From S146-42 sp965371965 (GTDB lineage Bacteria > Planctomycetota > Phycisphaerae > Phycisphaerales > UBA1924): a DNA stretch of 8,956 nucleotides. The notes beneath the pieces were generated by a model. It was not told the DNA's origin, ran no database searches, and was given only the letters and a program-made list of their open reading frames with translations. Shown here piece by piece: positions 1 through 7,355 of the stretch (within the stretch, counting starts at the first letter, position 1; the number at the start of each line of letters is the position of its first letter). The DNA lies in assembly GCA_965371965.1 (NCBI GenBank), contig CBDVAM010000140.1, positions 1 through 8,956 on the forward strand, written 5' to 3'. Position numbers and translations under genes: made by a program.

Positions 1-960
1 AGCCTGCTGTACCACCTGGGAATCATGCAGCGGATCATCGCCGCCCTCGCCTGGGGCCTGCGGCGCACGCTGCGCGTCACCGGCACCGAGGCCATGGTCA
101 TGTCCGCCAACGTCTTCGTCGGCCAGACCGAGGCACCGCTGTGCGTGCGACCGTTCCTCGAGAAGATGACCCGATCGCAGATCATGCTCTTGATGGTGGG
201 GGGGTTCGCGACAATCGCCGGCAGCGTGCTCGTCGTGTACGTCGGGATCGTCGGCGGCGAGGACGAGGCCGCACGCATCGTTGTCATCAGGCACCTGCTC
301 ACGGCCAGCGTCATGTCCGCGCCCGCGGCGTTCGTCATCGCCAAGATCCTCGAACCCGAGACCGAAGAGCCCATCGACGAGGGTCTCAAGCAGGCAGGCA
401 TCGAATCCGAGCACCACAACGCCCTCGACGCCGCGGCGAGCGGGGCTTCCGACGGGGTCCGCCTGGCGCTCAACATCGTCGCCATGCTCATCGCCTTCGT
501 CTCGCTCGTGGCGCTCATCAATATCCCGCTCGGCGCAATCGGTGCCCGCCTCGACGCCAACCTCGATGATGGCCTCGGCTGGCAAACCCTCAGCGTGCAG
601 ACAATCCTGGGTTACGCCTTCACGCCGATCGCCTGGGCGATGGGTGCCGCGTGGCAGGATCTGCAGGTCTTCGGCTCGCTGCTGGGCCAAAAGATAGTGC
701 TCACCGAGTTCATCGCCTACATGGAGTTGGGCAAGATACTCGAGGCCGACGAGCCCGCGATCTCGCCGCGCTCGGCGGCCATCGCCACCTTCGCCCTCTG
801 CGGCTTTGCGAATATCCCGTCGATCGCCATCCAGATCGGCGGGCTCAGCCCTCTTGCGCCGGGCAAGCGAAAGGAGTTCGTCACCCTCGGCCCACGCGCC
901 ATGATCGGCGGAGCACTGGCAAGCTGGATGACCGCGTCAATTGCCGGGCTCTTTCTGTAG
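1..960 (+). CDS. NupC/CNT-family concentrative nucleoside transporter, 5'-truncated by window edge
   Basis: An inner-membrane symporter that should import nucleosides with a cation (H+ or Na+). The reading frame is open from base 1, and the residues before the first ATG (SLLYHLGIM, ATG at base 25) already match the family, so that ATG is internal. 319 residues are visible. CNT proteins are usually about 400, so roughly 90-100 N-terminal residues lie outside the window. In visible-residue numbering, the substrate-site signature VGQTEAPL is at 40-47 (Gln42, Thr43, Glu44). LTEF at 234-237 carries the second conserved Glu (236). CGFANIPSI at 267-275 holds the Asn271/Ser274 pair that binds ribose in characterised CNTs. 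A polar, acidic stretch at about 118-152 separates transmembrane segments, as is common in bacterial members. The C-terminal helix ends AGLFL. A hairpin follows the stop closely. The family is certain from these motifs. Substrate preference (pyrimidine or purine) and the coupling ion cannot be told. Confidence 0.95.
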   Translation, partial: SLLYHLGIMQRIIAALAWGLRRTLRVTGTEAMVMSANVFVGQTEAPLCVRPFLEKMTRSQIMLLMVGGFATIAGSVLVVYVGIVGGEDEAARIVVIRHLLTASVMSAPAAFVIAKILEPETEEPIDEGLKQAGIESEHHNALDAAASGASDGVRLALNIVAMLIAFVSLVALINIPLGAIGARLDANLDDGLGWQTLSVQTILGYAFTPIAWAMGAAWQDLQVFGSLLGQKIVLTEFIAYMELGKILEADEPAISPRSAAIATFALCGFANIPSIAIQIGGLSPLAPGKRKEFVTLGPRAMIGGALASWMTASIAGLFL

Positions 961-981
961 CTGGATTCTCAATCCACCGTC

Positions 982-1012
982 GTGTCACTGGTGGCGTGTC
1001 CACCAGTGGCAC
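982..1012 (+). terminator. Strong intergenic hairpin, likely transporter terminator; possible dispersed repeat
   Basis: The arms 982-994 (GTGTCACTGGTGG) and 1000-1012 (CCACCAGTGGCAC) pair over 13 positions with a single T-G wobble, closing a 5-base loop (CGTGT). The hairpin begins 21 bases past the transporter stop codon. A strict intrinsic terminator would have a T-run after the stem, but only CGGTCTTC follows, so termination is inferred from position and stem strength. The CACTGGTGG/CCACCAGTG core resembles a hairpin I associate with planctomycete intergenic regions. That is memory, not a search result. Confidence 0.55.
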
Positions 1013-1094
1013 CGGTCTTCGATCCGGCCCGACAAAGCGTGCGTATCGACCCACGAGACAGCCGCGAACTCACGCCACCGATGGAGAAGACCAG

Positions 1095-1553
1095 ATGCCC
1101 TCAATCACTCGCCGCCGAAGCCTCGCGCTTACAGTGCTCGCCACCCTGCTGATGGGGTCCATCCTGTTCCTCGCGGGCCAATCCCCCGCCGACGCCCAGG
1201 TCGTTCCCAAGCCCCGCGAACCGGGGCGTCAATACGCCGCGTGGCTCCCGCCCGGGGAGTACACCGCCATCGTGATCAACTCCAACGCCGACGAGCGCGA
1301 CTGGGCGATCTCGCTTCGCACCAAGCGCGGCGGGTTCCCCATCGTCGTCCCGGCGCACACCAACGTCGTCGTCCCCTTCGAGCGAGCCTGGAAGGTGGAA
1401 GCCGGCGACGAGGCGAGGCTCGTCTCCGAGTACGTCCCCTTCGCCGACATCACCAGGCTCAACCAGCTCGCCAACGAGAGCCGAGTCATCCTCTCGGCGT
1501 GGGGAATCGGCGCGAGCGGGCCGGTGGCGTTTGTGTACCGGGAGGTGAAGTGA
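1095..1553 (+). CDS. Small exported protein of unknown function (152 aa)
   Basis: I do not recognise a family. The ATG at 1095 is chosen because GGAGA (1083-1087) lies 7 bases upstream and because a good Sec signal peptide follows directly. That signal has a basic n-region TRRR (5-8), a hydrophobic core at about 9-27 and an Ala-x-Ala-type cleavage region SPADAQ (30-35). The open frame continues far upstream only because stops are rare in this GC-rich sequence, and those residues do not look like protein. The mature part, about 118 residues, is short and probably beta-rich: WLPPGEYTAIVINSN (50-64), a Thr/Val-rich strand at about 83-94 and a C-terminal strand VAFVYREV. It has no cysteine in the mature part, no lipobox and no second membrane helix. 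It probably acts in the periplasm or outside the cell. The gene follows the transporter by 134 bases with a hairpin between, so it is probably transcribed separately. It converges on the peptidase gene with 10 bases between the stops. Confidence 0.8.
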   Translation: MPSITRRRSLALTVLATLLMGSILFLAGQSPADAQVVPKPREPGRQYAAWLPPGEYTAIVINSNADERDWAISLRTKRGGFPIVVPAHTNVVVPFERAWKVEAGDEARLVSEYVPFADITRLNQLANESRVILSAWGIGASGPVAFVYREVK

Positions 1554-1563
1554 CCGGATCGTG

Positions 1564-3711
1564 TTAGAACCCCGCCGCCAACTCCAACCCCAGATGCTCC
1601 ATCAAGAACGCGTACTGATCCGCGATCTGCTCGATCGCCTTGGAAATTGGCGTCCCCGCTCCATGCCCCGCCCGCGTCTCCACGCGGATCAACACCGGAT
1701 TGTCGCACGCCCCGCTCTGGGCGTTCTGTAACGCCGCCGCGAACTTGAAACTGTGCGCCGGCACCACCCGGTCGTCGTGGTCCGCCGTCGTGATCAGCGT
1801 CGCCGGATAGCACATCCCCTCGCGCACATTGTGATACGGCGAGTACGCCAGATTCGCAAAGAAATCTTCGCGGTTCTCGCTCGGATACCCATAATCGCTC
1901 CGCCAGGCCCAGCCGATCGTGAACAGGTCATAGCGGATCATGTCCAGCACGCCGACAGCCGGGATCGCTGCCGCGTACAGATCGGGGCGCTGGGTCATGC
2001 ACGCTCCCACTAGCAGCCCGCCATTGGACCCGCCGTTGATCGCCAGGCGCGGCGTTGACGTGTATCCCTCGTCGATCAGATACTCCGCGGCGGCAATAAA
2101 ATCGTCGAAGACGTTCTGCTTGTCCGTCTTGATGCCCGCCTCGTGCCATTCCTGGCCATACTCGCCCCCGCCCCGCAGATTCGGCACGGCGTACACGCCC
2201 CCCATCTCCAGCCACACCAGCCGCGAGATGCTGAACCCCGGCGTCAGCGAGATGTTGAACCCGCCGTAGCCATAGAGAAGCGTCGGGTTGTCGCCGTCAA
2301 GCTCCAGCCCCTTCTTGTGGGTGATGAACATGGGAATGCGGGTGCCGTCTTTGGACGAATAGAAGACCTGCTTGGTCTCGTAGTCTGCGGGGTCGAACGC
2401 GACCTCGGGGCGTCGGACAACCTCGCTGTGGCCCGTGCTCACGTCATAGCGATAAATCGTCGTGGGATATGTAAAACTCGTGAAGGAGTAGAACGTCTCG
2501 CTCCCGTCGGCGTCGCCGCCGAAGCCGTTCGCCGTGCCGATGGTCGGAAACGCGACATCGCGGACAAACGTGCCGTCGGTCTCAAAGACCTTGACAACGG
2601 TCCTGGCGTCCTCGAGGTACCGGCAGATCAGCCTGCCGTCGACGTGGCTGACCCCTTGCAACACGTTGTCAGACTCGCCGATGATCTCAACGCTCTCGCG
2701 TTCGCCGCTGGCGTCCACGCCGATCACCCGCCCCATCGGCGCGTCCTCGGTGGTATTGAAGAACATCACCGGGCCGTCATTGCCGACGAACGTGTAGCTC
2801 GCCTTGAAACCGGTGAACAGCTCGTCCATGCCGCGCTCTGGGTTCTCATGGTCGAGGAAGGACACGTTGTTGTCCTGCTCGGTCCCGAGCCACACGCCGA
2901 TGACCAGGTATCGCCCGTCGTCGCTGACCTCTCCGCCGTAACCCCAGTCCGGCTGGTCGTCGCGGCTATAGATGAGCACGTCCTGATCCTGCGGCTTGCC
3001 GATCTCGTGGAAATACAGCTTCTGGAACTTGTTGACCCCGTCGAGTTCCTCGCCCGATTCCGGCGCGTCGTACCGCGAGTAATAAAACCCGCGTCCGTCC
3101 TTGGTCCACGACATCCCGCTGAACTTGACCCACTCCAGCGTCTCGGGCAGATCCTCGCCGGTGGCGACATTGCGAACTTTGACGCTCCGCCAGTCGCTCC
3201 CGCCGTCGCTTGTCGCGTAGGCCACAAACCGGGCATCGTCGGACACGCTCCACCCACCCAGCGAGATCGTCCCATCCTCTGCCCAGGTATTGGGGTCCAG
3301 CAGCACGGTCGGTTCCGAGTCCAGCGAGTCCGAGACGTACACCACCGATTGATCCTGCAATCCATCGTTCTTCGAGAAGAAGTACTTGCCCCCCTCCTCG
3401 CTCGGCAGGCCGTAACGCTCGTAGTTCCACAACTCCTTCAACCGGATCTTGATCCGCTCGCGCCCGGGCAGCGACTCCAGATACGGCATGGTCACCGCGT
3501 TCTGTGCCTTCACCCAGGCCTTCGTCTCATCGCTGTTGTCGTCTTCGAGCCAGCGGTAGGGGTCGTGGACCTCGACGCCGTGGTAGACATCGACGACCCG
3601 CTCACGCACGGTCTGGGGGTACTCGACGGGCGGGGCCCAGTTTGCGTCGGCCGATGCCGCCAGGATACTCAAAGCCGCCGCAAACCCGAACTGCCTCATG
3701 GAAAAATCCAT
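1564..3711 (-). CDS. Prolyl oligopeptidase family serine peptidase (S9A), exported
   Basis: A serine peptidase expected to cleave short peptides after proline. Its 715 residues match the usual ~700 of the family plus a signal peptide. The N-terminal region VHDPYRWLEDD (48-58) is the family's opening motif, residues ~80-440 form the beta-propeller, and ~445-715 the alpha/beta-hydrolase domain. The triad is complete: Ser562 in GGSNGGLL, Asp646 in DHDDRVVP and His683 in AGHGAGTP. By correspondence with porcine POP, Tyr482 (oxyanion hole, in YGYGGF), Asn563, Trp603 and Arg648 are also kept. The N-terminus MRQFGFAAALSILAASADAN (5-24) reads as a Sec signal with cleavage near ADA/N, so the enzyme should be periplasmic or secreted, unlike cytoplasmic animal POP. 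The start at 3711 is supported by AAGGAG 7 bases upstream. Met5 is an alternative that would keep the signal. It may be cotranscribed with the ABC ATPase gene 166 bases upstream, though the gap is long. Family call is very secure; the natural substrate is unknown. Confidence 0.96.
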   Translation of the reverse strand: MDFSMRQFGFAAALSILAASADANWAPPVEYPQTVRERVVDVYHGVEVHDPYRWLEDDNSDETKAWVKAQNAVTMPYLESLPGRERIKIRLKELWNYERYGLPSEEGGKYFFSKNDGLQDQSVVYVSDSLDSEPTVLLDPNTWAEDGTISLGGWSVSDDARFVAYATSDGGSDWRSVKVRNVATGEDLPETLEWVKFSGMSWTKDGRGFYYSRYDAPESGEELDGVNKFQKLYFHEIGKPQDQDVLIYSRDDQPDWGYGGEVSDDGRYLVIGVWLGTEQDNNVSFLDHENPERGMDELFTGFKASYTFVGNDGPVMFFNTTEDAPMGRVIGVDASGERESVEIIGESDNVLQGVSHVDGRLICRYLEDARTVVKVFETDGTFVRDVAFPTIGTANGFGGDADGSETFYSFTSFTYPTTIYRYDVSTGHSEVVRRPEVAFDPADYETKQVFYSSKDGTRIPMFITHKKGLELDGDNPTLLYGYGGFNISLTPGFSISRLVWLEMGGVYAVPNLRGGGEYGQEWHEAGIKTDKQNVFDDFIAAAEYLIDEGYTSTPRLAINGGSNGGLLVGACMTQRPDLYAAAIPAVGVLDMIRYDLFTIGWAWRSDYGYPSENREDFFANLAYSPYHNVREGMCYPATLITTADHDDRVVPAHSFKFAAALQNAQSGACDNPVLIRVETRAGHGAGTPISKAIEQIADQYAFLMEHLGLELAAGF

Positions 3712-3718
3712 CGCCTGT

Positions 3719-3724
3719 CTCCTT
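3719..3724 (-). promoter_or_regulatory. Ribosome binding site of the prolyl oligopeptidase gene
   Basis: On the minus strand this reads AAGGAG, seven bases before the ATG at 3711. It favours the first Met over the in-frame Met four codons later. Confidence 0.75.
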
Positions 3725-3877
3725 GGTCAATCGCCCATCATAGAACAAGCCCACAACGCGGTTGCGAATCCCAGCATCCGTATCCCGCCGCCACAGTCGC
3801 CCAAGCCCTCAGCAGAAGCTCATCGCGCTCTTTGTCTTCCTGCCTTTCGCTTTGCTGATCTTCGCTCTTCGCTTTTC

Positions 3878-4840
3878 CTACTGCACCAGCCCCTTGGTCA
3901 GGCGCATGAACGCCGTCTCCAGATTCACAGGCTCCTCGTCGAACTTCCGCAGACGGAACCCGTTGTTCACGAGGATGTTCGGCAGATCGCTCACCGACCC
4001 GCCTCCAGAGTCGTCGAACGTGAGGCGGATCGTCGCGCGCGCCATTCCGTCGGCGCCCGTCTCCTCGATCAGATCCACCTTCTTCACGCCCTGCGCCTTG
4101 GCGAGCAACGCCGCGGCGTCGGGCGTTCGCTCGTCTACCAAGATATGCAATACATGCCCGAGGCGTGCCCGCTTGAGGATTTCCGCAACGCTGCCGCTGA
4201 ACAGCAGCTTGCCGCGCTCGATGACGCCGATGGTATTGCAGAGCTCGGAGAGTTCGTGCAGGATGTGGCTGGAAATCAGGATGGTCTTGCCCATCCGCTT
4301 GAGTTCTTTGAGCAGCTCGCGAACCTCGATCCTCGCCCGCGGGTCCAGGCCGCTGGCCGGCTCATCCATCAGCAGCACCTGCGGGTCGTGCAGCAGCACC
4401 CGCGCAATACTCAATCGTTGCTGCATCCCCCGGCTCAGGCTGTTCACCTCCGCCGTCGCCTTGTAACCAAGATCCGTCAGCTCCAGCACGTCCCCGACGA
4501 CCTTCTTGCGCTGCATCCCGTGGATGTTGTACGCCGCGGCGAAGAACTCGAGGTACTCCATCACCACCATGTCCTCGTACGCGCCCATGAAGTCCGGCAC
4601 ATACCCGATGAGCGGACGGATCTTGCGGTTCTGATGCCCGACGGTGAACCCCGCGACCTGCGCTTGCCCGCTGCTCGGCTTCAGCAGCGTCGCGAGAATT
4701 TTAATTGTCGTCGTCTTGCCCGCCCCGTTAGGGCCGATGAACCCGAAGCAATCGCCCTCGTTGATCGTCAGATTCAGGTTGTTCAGCGCAACCAGGTTGT
4801 CATACTTCTTCGTGAGATGCGTCGTCTCGATCATCGCCAT
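3878..4840 (-). CDS. ABC-2-type transporter ATP-binding protein (CcmA/NatA-like)
   Basis: A cytoplasmic ATPase that should power a membrane permease by ATP hydrolysis. Its 320 residues comprise a complete nucleotide-binding domain (~3-220) and a ~100-residue C-terminal extension typical of ABC-2/DrrA-like ATPases. Motifs: Walker A GPNGAGKT (36-43), ABC signature LSRGMQQR (135-142), Walker B VLLMDEP (155-161) with catalytic Glu160, D-loop SGLDP (163-167) and H-loop His192 in SSH. The Q-loop position reads GYVPDF (79-84), with Asp where Gln is usual. I recall this change from a subgroup of related ATPases, so it need not mean inactivity. The start at 4840 has GAGGA 6 bases upstream (4847-4851). 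The gene begins 31 bases after the 814-residue membrane protein gene on the same strand, so the two are almost certainly one operon. No permease gene is visible, so the transported substrate cannot be inferred. Confidence 0.94.
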   Translation of the reverse strand: MAMIETTHLTKKYDNLVALNNLNLTINEGDCFGFIGPNGAGKTTTIKILATLLKPSSGQAQVAGFTVGHQNRKIRPLIGYVPDFMGAYEDMVVMEYLEFFAAAYNIHGMQRKKVVGDVLELTDLGYKATAEVNSLSRGMQQRLSIARVLLHDPQVLLMDEPASGLDPRARIEVRELLKELKRMGKTILISSHILHELSELCNTIGVIERGKLLFSGSVAEILKRARLGHVLHILVDERTPDAAALLAKAQGVKKVDLIEETGADGMARATIRLTFDDSGGGSVSDLPNILVNNGFRLRKFDEEPVNLETAFMRLTKGLVQ

Positions 4841-4871
4841 ACAGATTCCTCACGCGCAAAGCGCATCGCGA

Positions 4872-7316
4872 CTAACCACCCGCGTCCTCATCGGACTGTG
4901 CATCGACGCCCAGACGCTCCGACCACTCCGGCGGGTTGCCCTCCAGCGGATACACCCACCGCACTAGTGTCGTCCCCTGTGAAGCAAACTCTCGCCCCGA
5001 CCCGATCGTCATCGGCACCGGCATGGGCGAGTTCTTCAGCACGCCGACCACGATGATGCACGGCTGGCTCATCCATTTCGAGAGATCCCACGCGTGCGTC
5101 TGCCACCGCCTCGCCAAGGTGCCGTCGGTCGTATTGGTGGGGGAGTAGCCCGAGCCCGGCGGCTCCAGCACCTGAAAGAACGACATCGCCCGCAGACGAT
5201 CCTCGAGCTTGCCGTGCAGGGGTTCCACAGTGGTGCCCAGCATCCCGCGCGCGTCGGGCACCAGGCGATCAAGCGTCAGACGGAAACTCTCCCATCCCTC
5301 GATCAACGAGAGGTCCAGGTCTTGCCCCGGTGCCCAGGATCTCATACTCGCGGCCTGTGAGAAGAAGATCAACGGGCCGATTGTGCCCTCTGCGCCGCCC
5401 TGCCCGATCCGCGCCTGCCCGCTCACCACGACAATCAAGACGTCGGTCAACTCACCGCCCAGATCATGGCGCAGCACGCCCACTCCCCGCCCATCCGCAT
5501 TGACTGCGAGAACCGGCTCGCCAGTCTGGTCCGCTCCCAGCACCGGCCTGGGCATCCGCCAATCCTCCAGCGGCGCGCCGGCCCAGGTCACATCAAGTTG
5601 CTTCACCGTCGCCCGCGTGGGGAAGCTCATGGCGTTGGGATCGCGCGAGTCGATCGAATAGCCCCGCGCATCGGGAAACACCGCCGACGCTCCGCCATCG
5701 CGTGGCGACCACGGTGCGACCACGTTGTGGAACCCATCGCTGGATTCGACTTGAACCGTCGCGTCGCCATACCACGGAATAAGCAGGCTCATCCAACTCC
5801 GCGCCCGCTGCACCGGCTGCCCATAGACATGATCGATCACGCTCAGGTGTCGAGCGCTCACGCTCTTGGGACGCAGAGCGATCGCCCCCGACCACGCAAG
5901 CAGCGTGAACACGCCCCCGGCCGCCAGATACGCCACCCACGCGTGCCGAATCAACCCATACCGCTTCAAGATCCCATACCCCAGCGGCCCGGCGACGAGC
6001 CAATACAGGCTGAACACGATGAACCCGAGCAACAGAGCCGCCGCCGAACGCCCGCTCGTGGCGATCTGATCGCCCACGTCGTCGTCGTACCACCTCTCCT
6101 GACGAGTGCGCGTCATCGCGCGAAGCTCGCCGACCTGTGTGCGCTGGCTGGTCATCTCCGCGATCGAGCGATACGCCCCCCGCCGACCCAGCACCCGATT
6201 CCAGAACACCTCCGCCCTCGGCAGGCTGTACCGCAGGAAGGGCCTCGCATTCAGATCCACGCCCACAAGCGTCACCATGCCCTGCCCGACCAGCCGCCGG
6301 CTCACCAGCACCCGCCCGTCTCGATCGCTCAGAACCGGGATCGCCTCGCCCTTCCTGGCCAGCGGATCGGCGATCAGCTCGCGCACGATCACGCTCGCGT
6401 CCGCCACGACGATCTTCTCCGCCAGGCCATCGCGACCAATGAACATCGGCATCAGCGCATTGAAGTCATACCCGGGCTCCACCGGCTGGATCATCACCCG
6501 GGGCAAGACCTCGGCGAGCGGGTTGGACCGGGGATTCGTCCACTCCTGCGCAAGCGTCGGCAGCGCGATCACCAGGTGCCCGCCGCGATTCACCCACTCG
6601 ATGATCGCCCGAGGGCGTTCGGTGCCGAGCTGCAAAGGATCGGCGTCGCCCCAGACGATGACATCAAACGCCTCGAGCCCCATCCACCGATCGGGCAGCA
6701 TCTCCGCCTTGAGCTGCGTGACGATCTCTGTCCGCTCATTGCCTAGCGGCGACGCGTCCTTGGTCTGCCCCTCGACCGCGTATTGCGTCAAGCCCAGCGC
6801 CCCGCGCGAGTTGAGCACCGCGTACATCCCAGTCGTCGCCTTGCTGATCGCGCGCGGGCGCAGGATCGTGCCACCCAACCGCTCGCCGGCGCGATACGGA
6901 CGCCGCTCGTCGTCGGTCGCGATCGCTTCGTAGACGGTCACCGGGAACATAGATCCGACCTGTGACGCCAGGCGGATATACGCCCACGCGTCCCGCGACG
7001 TGCCGGGCGAGGCCGCCACCACGCTCTCGAACATCGGCGTGTCCCCATCGGGGTCCTCGCCCGCGATCCGAATGAGCAGCTCGCGGGGCTGGGCCGCAGA
7101 ATCTGTGATCCGCAGATGGATCCCGGCCCAGCTCCCCGGGCGGACCTGCCCACCCACGCCGAACTCGCCATTGAATAGCTCGACGACGACCTCGCCAACA
7201 GGCGTCTCCTCCTGCCCCCGGCTTGCTGTCCCCAGCACACCAATCGCCAGGATCAGGTATCGCAGGAACGCCAATGGGCTGTGCAGGTGGCTTGTCACGC
7301 GGGGGATTCTAACCAC
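4872..7316 (-). CDS. Large membrane protein with GATase1-like domain, partner of the ABC ATPase
   Basis: 814 residues, no experimentally known function that I recognise. An N-terminal signal or anchor (~16-31) is followed by a beta-rich region (~40-155) and an alpha/beta region (~160-380). That region carries the pattern FDVIVWGDADPL...AIIEWVNRGGHLVIAL (218-252), typical of class I glutamine-amidotransferase-like folds fused to membrane proteins. The only cysteine in the protein is Cys753, so this domain has no nucleophile and is probably a binding module. Two membrane helices follow, at ~425-445 and ~460-480. They flank LVAGPLGYGILKRYGL (440-455), a signature seen in many planctomycete and Firmicute membrane proteins near ABC or MoxR/DUF58 genes. 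The C-terminal ~330 residues look beta-rich and extracytoplasmic. The start is GTG at 7316 without a clear ribosome site; GTG at 7298 (codon 7) is an alternative that keeps the hydrophobic segment. The ABC ATPase gene follows 31 bases later. I infer an auxiliary envelope subunit of that ABC system, GldG-like in layout only. Confidence 0.85.
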   Translation of the reverse strand: MVRIPRVTSHLHSPLAFLRYLILAIGVLGTASRGQEETPVGEVVVELFNGEFGVGGQVRPGSWAGIHLRITDSAAQPRELLIRIAGEDPDGDTPMFESVVAASPGTSRDAWAYIRLASQVGSMFPVTVYEAIATDDERRPYRAGERLGGTILRPRAISKATTGMYAVLNSRGALGLTQYAVEGQTKDASPLGNERTEIVTQLKAEMLPDRWMGLEAFDVIVWGDADPLQLGTERPRAIIEWVNRGGHLVIALPTLAQEWTNPRSNPLAEVLPRVMIQPVEPGYDFNALMPMFIGRDGLAEKIVVADASVIVRELIADPLARKGEAIPVLSDRDGRVLVSRRLVGQGMVTLVGVDLNARPFLRYSLPRAEVFWNRVLGRRGAYRSIAEMTSQRTQVGELRAMTRTRQERWYDDDVGDQIATSGRSAAALLLGFIVFSLYWLVAGPLGYGILKRYGLIRHAWVAYLAAGGVFTLLAWSGAIALRPKSVSARHLSVIDHVYGQPVQRARSWMSLLIPWYGDATVQVESSDGFHNVVAPWSPRDGGASAVFPDARGYSIDSRDPNAMSFPTRATVKQLDVTWAGAPLEDWRMPRPVLGADQTGEPVLAVNADGRGVGVLRHDLGGELTDVLIVVVSGQARIGQGGAEGTIGPLIFFSQAASMRSWAPGQDLDLSLIEGWESFRLTLDRLVPDARGMLGTTVEPLHGKLEDRLRAMSFFQVLEPPGSGYSPTNTTDGTLARRWQTHAWDLSKWMSQPCIIVVGVLKNSPMPVPMTIGSGREFASQGTTLVRWVYPLEGNPPEWSERLGVDAQSDEDAGG

Positions 7317-7355
7317 ACATCAAGTTGCGTCCGAACCCGCCCGATGGATCCACCC

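Noticed and set aside
196..202. A run of seven G in the transporter gene as a frameshift site
   Set aside because: The family motifs before and after the run are in the same frame, so no shift is needed.
651..1094. In-frame upstream extension of the small exported protein gene into the transporter gene
   Set aside because: The residues are Arg/His-rich and out of frame with the transporter. A ribosome site and signal peptide mark the start at 1095.
3737..3742. TATGAT (minus strand) as a -10 box for the prolyl oligopeptidase gene
   Set aside because: No convincing -35 element lies at the right distance. A single hexamer is too weak to call a promoter.
2143..3858. A 571-codon plus-strand ORF opposite the prolyl oligopeptidase gene
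   Set aside because: It is fully antisense to a gene with a complete catalytic triad. Long antisense frames are expected in GC-rich DNA, and the product has no recognisable domain.
3698..5056. A 452-codon plus-strand ORF opposite the ABC ATPase gene
   Set aside because: It is antisense to a certain gene, with a composition rich in Arg, His, Leu and Gln typical of reverse-strand reading.
5466..6746. A 426-codon plus-strand ORF opposite the 814-residue membrane protein gene
   Set aside because: It has an Arg/Pro/His-rich low-complexity product and no start signal. The minus-strand frame has membrane helices and domain patterns instead.
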